NCBI GenBank assembly: GCA_021162305.1
Contig: JAGGYX010000124.1
Coordinates: 1-5,667 of the forward strand
Length of the DNA stretch: 5,667 nucleotides
Source: Thermoplasmata archaeon
GTDB lineage: Archaea; Thermoplasmatota; E2; UBA202; JdFR-43
Direction of reading: 5' to 3'
In this document: one piece after another, positions 1 to 5,535 of the stretch
How the letters are laid out: every line of letters begins with the position of its first letter
How positions within the stretch are numbered: position 1 is the stretch's first letter
Translations under genes and position numbers: made by a program
The notes under the pieces: generated by a model
Database searches by the model: none
Told to the model about the DNA's origin: nothing
Seen by the model: only the letters and a program-made list of their open reading frames with translations

Positions 1-198
1 ATAAATGACCCAGCATGGATTGAAGATGATTTTAATGGTTCAATAGCAGCGAATATGAGCAATGTTGCAACTATGAAAGTAAAGCTTGAATTGCATTGCA
101 ATGGCAAACAGGAAGGAAAATGGAGTCAGATTGCATTTGATAATGTAAAGGTGAGAAAATATTATTACGAGGAGCCGAGCTATTACATTGGAACATAG
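1..198 (+). CDS. C-terminal end of a probable DUF2341/LamG-like surface protein (5' truncated)
   Basis: Frame 1 is open from the window edge to a TAG at 196-198 and gives the last 65 residues of a protein. The tail has the sequence FDNVKVRKY (residues 46-54 of the fragment), then an acidic EEPS and a short YYIGT end. Tails of the type D-x-V-x-V-R-K-Y followed by E-P and I-G are familiar from archaeal and bacterial DUF2341 or LamG-like beta-sandwich proteins, where they form the last strands of a jelly-roll domain. Such proteins are usually exported and carry several beta domains, so the missing part may be long. No membrane anchor is visible in this tail. The family assignment rests on a short segment and on recall of the motif; that a real gene ends here is fairly sure, the domain name less so. 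Confidence 0.55.
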   Translation: MNDPAWIEDDFNGSIAANMSNVATMKVKLELHCNGKQEGKWSQIAFDNVKVRKYYYEEPSYYIGT

Positions 199-208
199 CA
201 ATACAATA

Positions 209-213
209 TTTTT
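209..213 (+). terminator. Possible oligo-T terminator after the first gene
   Basis: A run of five T on the + strand lies 11 bases after the stop codon of the truncated left gene, within an AT-rich stretch without a hairpin. Archaeal RNA polymerase can terminate at short T runs. A second pyrimidine tract at 232-250 could add to this. The call is weak because T5 runs are common in this AT-rich sequence. Confidence 0.3.
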
Positions 214-220
214 ACACTTC

Positions 221-233
221 AAATATTTATATT
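221..233 (+). promoter_or_regulatory. TATA-like promoter of nadC, probably leaderless
   Basis: The stretch AAATATTTATATT is centred about 25 bases before the nadC ATG, so transcription is predicted to start at or within a few bases of the start codon. The sequence between box and ATG is almost pure pyrimidine (TTCCTTTCC then TTTTTCTTTT) and contains no Shine-Dalgarno motif. Both facts fit a leaderless archaeal mRNA. The transcription start has not been measured; this is inferred from spacing. Confidence 0.5.
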
Positions 234-251
234 CCTTTCCTTTTTCTTTTG

Positions 252-1064
252 ATGGATGACATAGACAGATTCCTTAAGGAGGATTTGGATGAAAAGGGGG
301 ACATAACATCAGAAGCAATTCTCGGCGATGAGAAAGCAAAAGCATATATAGTGGCTAAGGAGCAATGCATTCTGGCAGGAGTGAAAGAGGCAATAGAAAC
401 CTTCAAAAGAATGGGAGCCATTGCAAAACCTTTGAAAAAAGATGGAGATGAAACAAAAGCAAACGAAAAAATAATGGAAATAGAAGGAAAGTTAAAAGCC
501 ATTCTCGCTGCTGAAAGACTTGCTTTGAATTTTTTGGCGAGAATGAGTGGAATAGCAAGCCTGACATACGAGCTGACAAAAATATGCAGAAGAAAGAATC
601 CAAATGTAAGGATTGCCGCTACTCGCAAGACCACGCCTGGCTTCAGAAAATATGAAAAAAAGGCTGTTGCCATAGGCGGTGGATATCCGCATAGAATGGG
701 CTTATATGATGGCATTTTAATAAAAGATAATCATCTTGCATGCGTCTCTATAAGAGAGGCAATAAGAAAGGCGCGCCGCCTCGGGCTGCCTGTGGAGGTG
801 GAAGTGGAAAGTATAGAAGACGCCGTTATAGCCGCCGAGGAGGGGGCAGATGTCATCATGTTTGATAACATGAAACCAGCTCAAGCTGTTATTGCAGCAA
901 GTAAAGTAAGGCAGATAAAACCAGATGTTAAAATTGAAGTATCTGGAGGTATTACACCTGATAACATAACAAACTATACATTTGCAGACATAATATCACT
1001 TGGCATGCTAACACATTCTGTGAAAAGCAAGGATTTTTCTTTGGAGATAGAAGAAATAAGATGA
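252..1064 (+). CDS. nadC: Nicotinate-nucleotide pyrophosphorylase (quinolinate phosphoribosyltransferase)
   Basis: This enzyme joins quinolinate to PRPP, with loss of CO2 and pyrophosphate, to make nicotinate mononucleotide in de novo NAD synthesis in the cytoplasm. The 270-residue product is close to the family's usual length and has its landmarks in order: the N-terminal E-D-L-x-x-x-G-D-I-T (10-19), A-E-R-x-x-L-N-F (87-94), the PRPP/quinolinate-binding R-K-T-T-P-G (125-130), GGG-x-x-H-R (142-148), K-D-N-H (158-161), the acidic E-V-E-V-E run (182-186), F-D-N-M (204-207) and S-G-G-I (231-234) of the TIM barrel. ATG at 252 is preferred over the TTG at 249 immediately before it, because the N-terminus already holds the E-D-L motif and the TATA spacing fits a leaderless start. 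nadA and nadB-type partners are not next to it here. The 68-base gap to ubiD suggests a separate transcript. Confidence 0.95.
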   Translation: MDDIDRFLKEDLDEKGDITSEAILGDEKAKAYIVAKEQCILAGVKEAIETFKRMGAIAKPLKKDGDETKANEKIMEIEGKLKAILAAERLALNFLARMSGIASLTYELTKICRRKNPNVRIAATRKTTPGFRKYEKKAVAIGGGYPHRMGLYDGILIKDNHLACVSIREAIRKARRLGLPVEVEVESIEDAVIAAEEGADVIMFDNMKPAQAVIAASKVRQIKPDVKIEVSGGITPDNITNYTFADIISLGMLTHSVKSKDFSLEIEEIR

Positions 1065-1092
1065 TGACAAAAATCGAAGGCAAAGCGAAACA

Positions 1093-1132
1093 TTTTTCAT
1101 TAATCTTAAAAACAACATAACATTACATTTTC
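1093..1132 (+). promoter_or_regulatory. Candidate terminator and promoter between nadC and ubiD
   Basis: The 68-base gap holds a T5 run at 1093-1097 that could end the nadC transcript, followed by a TATA-like TCTTAAAAAC at 1104-1113. That element is centred about 25 bases before the ubiD ATG. No Shine-Dalgarno motif precedes the ATG (ACATTTTC), so the ubiD cluster may also start with a leaderless mRNA. The TATA match is imperfect, and co-transcription from nadC cannot be excluded. Confidence 0.35.
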
Positions 1133-2401
1133 ATGCTGTTTCGAGAATTCGTTAATAAGCTGGATAAGGAGGGCAAATTAATTAGAATAAAGAAAGAAGT
1201 AAGCATAGAATATGAAATTGCCACCATAATGAAAATGCTTGATGGAAATGCGATTCTTTTTGAAAATGTTGCTGGCTATGATATGCCTGTCGTTGCAAAC
1301 ATTTTTTCTACTCGCAGCCTGATAACAGAAGCATTGGGCATAGATGAAAAAGAAATAATCAAAAAGATAGCTCATGCTATCGACAATCCAGTTGAACCAA
1401 GCGTTAAGAAAGCAGAAGGATATAAAAGGCTGAATAATTTAAATGATATCCCAATACTAAAATATTATCCTCAGGACGGAGGAAAATATATTGCTTCTGC
1501 CATTGTTGTGGCAAGTGATGAAGAATATGGATTGAATGCTTCATACCATAGAATGATGGTAATAGATGAGAATAAAATTGTTATGCGCATCCTTCCGAGA
1601 GATTTTCATAAATATATTGAGCATGGATTAAAAAAATTTGCAATTGCAATAGGAAATCCGGCAAGCGTTGCGCTGGCGGCTGCCATTTCTCCGCCAACAA
1701 ATGTAAATGAACTTGCAATAGCAAATGCTTTATCATCCATTCAGCTTATAGAGCTCGATGGCTATATTGTTCCAGAGGCAGAGATAATAATGATAGCTTC
1801 TCTTACTGAAGAAATGCATGATGAGGGTCCATTTCTGGATTTAACAGAGACCTTCGACATTGTAAGGAAGCAGAGGGTAGCTAAAATTGAAAAAATATAT
1901 GCAAAAGAGCGGCCATACTATCATGCTTTGTTGCCAGGCGGTTTAGAGCATAAGACGCTAATGGGAATGCCTCGTGAGCCAACTATATACTATGAGGTTG
2001 CAAAGGTTTGCGATGTTGTCGATGTTTATATAACGCCTGGAGGCTGTTCATGGCTGCATGGTGTCGTAAGCATAAGAAAGCATGGAGAGGATGACGGAAA
2101 AAAAGCTATAGAAGCTGCTTTTCGAGGCCACAAATCAATGAAGCATGTTTTTGTTGTTGACGATGATATTGATGTTAGAGATGCAAGTCAGATAGAATGG
2201 GCTATGGCAACTCGCTTTCAGGCAAGCAAGGATATGGTAATAAAACATGAGAAAGGCTCCTCGCTTGACCCTTCAGCAGATCCAATAACGAGAGAAACAA
2301 CAAAAGTTGGTTTTGATCTGACGATTCCATGGGGAAAAGATAAAAGCAAATTCACAAAGCCTGACTTGCCAATGAAGCTGAACTTAGATGACTACATATA
2401 G
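1133..2401 (+). CDS. UbiD-family prFMN-dependent decarboxylase (possible anhydromevalonate phosphate decarboxylase)
   Basis: UbiD enzymes use prenylated FMN, made by UbiX, to (de)carboxylate aromatic or alpha,beta-unsaturated acids. The 422-residue protein is the shorter archaeal form; E. coli UbiD is near 500. It starts with the usual family N-terminus and carries N135 and R140 in N-A-S-Y-H-R, H159, the acidic loop E-G-P-F-L-D (231-236), G-M-P-R-E-P (278-283), P-G-G-C-S-W-L-H-G (302-310) and V-D-D-D-I-D-V-R-D (342-350). By family comparison N135, H159 and E231 would bind metal/prFMN phosphate, while R140 and E282 would belong to the catalytic Glu-Arg-Glu network; exact residue equivalence is from memory. 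In many archaea the homologue decarboxylates trans-anhydromevalonate 5-phosphate in the modified mevalonate pathway. That substrate is an inference, since no aconitase-X or UbiX gene is visible. The last codons overlap trmY. Confidence 0.85.
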   Translation: MLFREFVNKLDKEGKLIRIKKEVSIEYEIATIMKMLDGNAILFENVAGYDMPVVANIFSTRSLITEALGIDEKEIIKKIAHAIDNPVEPSVKKAEGYKRLNNLNDIPILKYYPQDGGKYIASAIVVASDEEYGLNASYHRMMVIDENKIVMRILPRDFHKYIEHGLKKFAIAIGNPASVALAAAISPPTNVNELAIANALSSIQLIELDGYIVPEAEIIMIASLTEEMHDEGPFLDLTETFDIVRKQRVAKIEKIYAKERPYYHALLPGGLEHKTLMGMPREPTIYYEVAKVCDVVDVYITPGGCSWLHGVVSIRKHGEDDGKKAIEAAFRGHKSMKHVFVVDDDIDVRDASQIEWAMATRFQASKDMVIKHEKGSSLDPSADPITRETTKVGFDLTIPWGKDKSKFTKPDLPMKLNLDDYI

Positions 2402-2993
2402 GCATTTCTATGTTAAATCCCGTGCAAAAACATCGCCAGATATAAATCTAAAAGATTTGCCAGGCTCGGCAGGCAGGCTTGATATTGTGGCGAGATGTAT
2501 CAACGCCGCATTCTGGCTTTCTTATGGCATAAGAAAAAATGTCGTCTTTCATACGATTTTGCATGGCGAGCCAAATGCTCCCATATATATCAGGCTTGAG
2601 GGAGAAAAATTGAGGAAAGTTTCTCCAGATGAAAGAAGTATAGCAATCTTCATTGGCAAGGCATTGAAAAAATTTGATAGTAGCAAAGAAATTGAATCAA
2701 CGCCTGGCATTTTTGTAGCGAGAAAAAGCTTTGAAGAATTGCTTGAGGAAAATAGAGATAAGAATTTTTATTTGCTTGATGAAAATGGTGAAGACATATC
2801 AAATGTTGAGATAAAAACCCCATTTTTTTTACTTGGAGATAATGTGGATATGCCACCAGAAGAAAAAAAGCTGGCTTTGGATTATGGAGCAAAATTGGTA
2901 TCTCTGGATAAAAAAAGTTATCTAAGCAGCCATTGCATCGCCATATTAAACTGGTGGATAGATAAAAATGAGCAGGAAAATAGCATATCTTAG
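2388..2993 (+). CDS. trmY: tRNA (pseudouridine54-N1)-methyltransferase TrmY
   Basis: TrmY methylates N1 of pseudouridine 54 in the T-loop of archaeal tRNAs, giving m1-psi in place of the ribothymidine used elsewhere. It is a SPOUT-class SAM-dependent enzyme that works as a homodimer. The 201-residue product has the conserved N-terminal T-S-P-D-I-N-L-x-D-L-P-G-S-x-G-R-L-D (15-32), the I-x-L-E-G-x-x-L-R-K-V-S-P-D-E-R stretch (68-83), the knot strand F-L-L-G-D-N (147-152) and the C-terminal Y-L-S-S-H-C-I-A-I-L-N (178-188), whose His-Cys pair is a family hallmark. The ATG lies inside the last four codons of ubiD and has no evident ribosome binding site, so translation is probably coupled. The family's usual L-G-P before Y-L-x-S-H-C reads L-D-K here. 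The last eight residues (N-E-Q-E-N-S-I-S) are encoded within the overlap with the next gene. Confidence 0.9.
   Translation: MTTYRHFYVKSRAKTSPDINLKDLPGSAGRLDIVARCINAAFWLSYGIRKNVVFHTILHGEPNAPIYIRLEGEKLRKVSPDERSIAIFIGKALKKFDSSKEIESTPGIFVARKSFEELLEENRDKNFYLLDENGEDISNVEIKTPFFLLGDNVDMPPEEKKLALDYGAKLVSLDKKSYLSSHCIAILNWWIDKNEQENSIS
2953..2957 (+). promoter_or_regulatory. Shine-Dalgarno-like site for the flippase-like gene
   Basis: GGTGG lies inside the trmY coding sequence, 10 bases before the ATG at 2968. It pairs partly with the archaeal 16S tail (consensus GGAGGTGAT). It supports the ATG at 2968 and hence the long overlap with trmY. Confidence 0.4.
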
Positions 2994-3918
2994 GAATTTT
3001 CTTCCTTTAATTGGCTTAACTTTATTTGCCTATATAATATGGAGAGCAGGCATTCATAATATTCTCAAAGTTCTTATAAAAATGAATTCATTTTATTTAT
3101 TTCTGGCATTCATTATTTTTATTCCCCGCATTTTCATCAGCACATATAAATGGCAAATGATAGCTAAAAAGCAGGGTATAGATGTGGATTTGCTTTATAT
3201 GGTAAAAATAAATCTGATTGGGCTTTTTTATGGAACAATAACTCCTCTCTGGATTGGTGATGCCATCAGAATATTTTATCTCAAAGAAAAAAGTAAAAAG
3301 AGTATGGGAAAATGCATGTCAAATTTTGTGATAGACCAGCTTATTGAGTTTTTTTCGTTGTTCATTCTTGCAATAATAGGGAGTGTTCTGCTTATAAATA
3401 TATTCCCTAAACTTTTTACCACTCTTCTTGTGATTTTTGTAACAATACTGGCTATTGTTCTGCTTCTAAAAAATGGAAAAATAGGCAGAAAATTTTTCAG
3501 CTTGGTTTATGGCTTTATACTTCCTCAAAAGTTTAGAAACAAAATTAAAGATTATTCAAACGAATTCTATAAGGATATGCCCTCTCTTAAATTTCTTATG
3601 ATTCCATTGCTAATTGAAATATTCAGTTATTCCCTGTTTTTTCTCCAGATATATATTGTAGCCATAGCATTGCATATATATGCTCCTTTAACCGCATTCC
3701 TTTTCATATATCCAGTAGCTTCTTTAATCGGACAGATACCAATAACAATCTCCGGATTTGGAACCAGAGAAAGTGCACTGATAAAATTATTCTCGATATA
3801 TGAAATAGATGCAAGTAAAATTGTTGCATTATCTCTTACAAGCTATGTTATAACATTTTTAATCCCTGCTTTAATTGGAATGTATTATTCATTCAGAATT
3901 AAACTTAAATTTGAATAA
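2968..3918 (+). CDS. Flippase-like integral membrane protein, UPF0104/LPG synthase TM-domain family
   Basis: This is a 316-residue polytopic membrane protein with about eight predicted helices (roughly 11-26, 41-59, 78-97, 121-146, 149-167, 208-235, 238-260, 284-308). It fits the family that includes the membrane half of lysylphosphatidylglycerol synthase (PF03706). Typical features are K-W-Q-M-I (61-65), the loop P-L-W-I-G-D-A-I-R (93-101), the helix start V-I-D-Q-L-I-E (121-127) and the late loop I-S-G-F-G-T-R-E-S-A (261-270), a form of the family's P-x-x-x-x-G-x-G-x-x-E motif. There is no C-terminal aminoacyl-transferase domain, so it is not a full MprF. Family members are suspected of moving lipids or polyprenyl-linked sugars across the membrane, but the substrate of archaeal members is generally unknown. 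It overlaps trmY by 26 bases and is probably translated from the same mRNA. A link to isoprenoid lipids through the nearby ubiD gene is speculative. Confidence 0.8.
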   Translation: MSRKIAYLRNFLPLIGLTLFAYIIWRAGIHNILKVLIKMNSFYLFLAFIIFIPRIFISTYKWQMIAKKQGIDVDLLYMVKINLIGLFYGTITPLWIGDAIRIFYLKEKSKKSMGKCMSNFVIDQLIEFFSLFILAIIGSVLLINIFPKLFTTLLVIFVTILAIVLLLKNGKIGRKFFSLVYGFILPQKFRNKIKDYSNEFYKDMPSLKFLMIPLLIEIFSYSLFFLQIYIVAIALHIYAPLTAFLFIYPVASLIGQIPITISGFGTRESALIKLFSIYEIDASKIVALSLTSYVITFLIPALIGMYYSFRIKLKFE

Positions 3919-3934
3919 AAAAAGAGGAAAGAGG
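3917..3934 (-). terminator. Oligo-T terminator of the propeller gene in the convergent gap
   Basis: On the - strand the 16-base gap reads as a pyrimidine tract ending in TTTTTTT (3923-3917), beginning 12 bases after the propeller gene's TAA. A T7 tract is a good archaeal termination signal. It runs into the stop codon of the convergent flippase-like gene. No equal T run follows that gene on the + strand within about the next 100 bases. Confidence 0.5.
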
Positions 3935-5488
3935 TTAGCTCAATCCCATTATAAATGGTCCTATTGCCATTCCTTTTGCTGTGCTTGTTATTCCATCAAC
4001 GCTTACAGTTATTGTAACCGGTCCAATTCCAAATACAAAGCCTGGTCCAATAGTTACGCTCTCACCTGGGGAAAGAGTGTCTATTGTCCCCTCAGTATGC
4101 TTGCCAACAAATACCATTCCGGATAAATCCACACTCCACTCCAGATTTTGGGCTTCAACTATTCCCTCATTTGATACAGTTGCTTTAACTCCAAAGCCTC
4201 CAGATATCTCAATGTTTATTATTGGAGCTGGCAATGGCGAGTAATATATGTCTTCATTTCCATTTCTTGTATCAACCCATACAATTCCAGCAGTCGATAT
4301 GTCAACTGCTCCCGGCTCATCAACAACACTTCCATCAACATCATTAACTTTTATTGGTTCATCCCATGTTGCTCCGTAGCCATCAGATTTTGTGAAATAC
4401 AAATCATTGTTTCTGACAAAAGCACAAAGCACCGTGGAACCACTCATAAATATTTCTGGGCTCTTTTCATCCACTTGTGGGAGCGATGGTAGCTTGCTTT
4501 CATGCCATGTTGCTCCTTCATCTGTTGTATACTTGCAAACCAAATCAAAATCGCCATAAGCGTTCTCATTTGACATATATACTACGCAAACACTTTCGCC
4601 GCTTGCCGCCATCGCAGGGTCCTTATAATCCGCCAGCTCGCTTCCTATTTCCACATCGTCCCAGAAGTGGCAATCTGATTGCTGCTCTGGGTCACCCCAT
4701 TTTATGAGTAAATTCTCTTTTCCGGTTGTTTCATTTGGAAAATCGAATGCCATCCAGTAAAGGGTTTTTGTAACAGCAACCTCATTGTTATAGCCGATAG
4801 GATAGTCTTCATCACCTGTTATGCCTCCATTGGCAAATCCTCCAGAGAACCAGAATATCTGGCAGGAGCTTGGCAAATCATAGCCAGCATATATTATGTG
4901 TCCAACATGTCCAACTGCAAATCTACTGGAATCGTAGGCAGCTATTGTAAATGTATTTCTATCATAATCCCATCCACTTGCATCGTAATAATGTATTTCT
5001 CCTTCATAGCCTTCTGATGTCGATGAATCTGTAATATTTATGAAGAATATTCTTTCCAGAACCTCATCATTCCATGCCCCGTATATGGATTTTCCGCCAG
5101 GTGGCATACAAAGCACAGGCCAGTTTTGCAAGCCCGTATTCATGTCACCAATTTCAGTATTTGTATTCCATATCTCTGACCATGTATTTCCATTGTCTGT
5201 GGAACGCATGAAATATACATGTCCTTCAAAAGTGCTTACTTCTCTATCAAAAGCCGCCACGATACTTCCATCCGGAGCTTTCGCAATTGTTGGGTGCCTC
5301 TCATCGAGCGGGTCACTTGAAACTCTGACATTTCCATCCAGCAAAGGACTTGTTATTTCTTCAGGGGAGATATTCATTCTTATTTTAACTGTCTCTCCAC
5401 TTTTATTCACTGATATGGCACTCGCTGTAGTCAGTAGCATAATACCAACCAAAAATATTCCCATACCTTTTATTTTTCCCTTATTCAT
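3935..5488 (-). CDS. Secreted Asp-box (BNR) beta-propeller protein with C-terminal beta-sandwich module
   Basis: The 517-residue product begins with a signal peptide: basic K-G-K-I-K-G, a hydrophobic core (10-20) and a likely cut after A-S-A (24). Residues 55-420 form a sialidase-like propeller with three clear Asp boxes of the S/T-x-D-x-G-x-x-W type (96-103, 321-328, 368-375), several P-x-I/M-A strands, and W-V-D-T-R-N-G-N-E-D-I-Y-Y near 404-416. No F/Y-R-I-P catalytic motif is visible, so enzymatic sialidase activity is doubtful; a binding or structural role at the cell surface is more likely. Residues 424-517 are a separate Gly/Val/Thr-rich domain that starts at I-E-I-S-G-G-F-G-V, includes L-S-P-G-E-S-V-T-I (472-480), and ends in a hydrophobic G-P-F-I-M-G-L-S. 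I recall similar C-terminal modules in archaeal exported proteins. The start is fixed by GGAGG six bases upstream; the in-frame Met9 is less likely. Its ligand is unknown. Confidence 0.85.
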   Translation of the reverse strand: MNKGKIKGMGIFLVGIMLLTTASAISVNKSGETVKIRMNISPEEITSPLLDGNVRVSSDPLDERHPTIAKAPDGSIVAAFDREVSTFEGHVYFMRSTDNGNTWSEIWNTNTEIGDMNTGLQNWPVLCMPPGGKSIYGAWNDEVLERIFFINITDSSTSEGYEGEIHYYDASGWDYDRNTFTIAAYDSSRFAVGHVGHIIYAGYDLPSSCQIFWFSGGFANGGITGDEDYPIGYNNEVAVTKTLYWMAFDFPNETTGKENLLIKWGDPEQQSDCHFWDDVEIGSELADYKDPAMAASGESVCVVYMSNENAYGDFDLVCKYTTDEGATWHESKLPSLPQVDEKSPEIFMSGSTVLCAFVRNNDLYFTKSDGYGATWDEPIKVNDVDGSVVDEPGAVDISTAGIVWVDTRNGNEDIYYSPLPAPIINIEISGGFGVKATVSNEGIVEAQNLEWSVDLSGMVFVGKHTEGTIDTLSPGESVTIGPGFVFGIGPVTITVSVDGITSTAKGMAIGPFIMGLS

Positions 5489-5494
5489 TTTTTG

Positions 5495-5499
5495 CCTCC
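5495..5499 (-). promoter_or_regulatory. Strong Shine-Dalgarno site of the propeller gene
   Basis: On the - strand GGAGG is followed by CAAAAA and then the ATG, the ideal spacing of six bases. It decides the start codon. It contrasts with nadC and ubiD, which have no such site. Confidence 0.8.
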
Positions 5500-5500
5500 A

Positions 5501-5531
5501 AATTTATATAAGGTAAAATTTAAATATTTAT
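5501..5531 (-). promoter_or_regulatory. AT-rich promoter of the propeller gene
   Basis: On the - strand ATAAATATTTAAATTTT (5531-5515) resembles an archaeal TATA box. Its centre would place the transcription start around 5497-5501, giving a very short leader that just keeps the Shine-Dalgarno site. A second TATA-like stretch, TATATAAATT (5510-5501), is too close to the ATG to give an mRNA that includes the start codon, so the upstream box is preferred. The GTTAGC array begins only about five bases upstream of this box. Confidence 0.5.
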
Positions 5532-5535
5532 CGCT

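Noticed and set aside
40..222. A 60-codon - strand frame at the left edge
   Set aside because: The + strand frame here gives a coherent beta-protein tail ending in F-D-N-V-K-V-R-K-Y. The - strand product is low-complexity hydrophobic and has no ribosome binding site.
227..715. A 162-codon open frame on the - strand with a membrane-like hydrophobic product
   Set aside because: It lies opposite nadC, whose product has all family motifs. The hydrophobic composition results from the A-rich coding strand being read in reverse.
771..800. A locally GC-rich patch in nadC (GCGCGCCGCC)
   Set aside because: It encodes the normal A-R-R-L-G-L-P segment of the enzyme. It is too short to suggest transfer or recombination.
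2459..2480. Three close CAGGC units resembling a small repeat
   Set aside because: They fall in the conserved P-G-S-A-G-R-L coding segment of trmY and are explained by Gly/Ala/Arg codons.
3934..3939. A fifth GTTAGC at the 3' end of the propeller gene
   Set aside because: A single hexamer is expected by chance at this window size. It overlaps the stop codon and lacks the flanking bases shared by the upstream array.
3875..4244. Short + strand frames (3875-4126 and 3981-4244) across and beyond the convergent junction
   Set aside because: They are shadows of the flippase-like and propeller genes. The products are Cys/Ser/Tyr- or Pro/Thr-rich with no recognisable domain.
5040..5516. A 158-codon + strand frame opposite the propeller gene's 5' end
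   Set aside because: The - strand product has a signal peptide, Asp boxes and a strong Shine-Dalgarno site. The + strand frame resembles no family and runs over the other gene's promoter.
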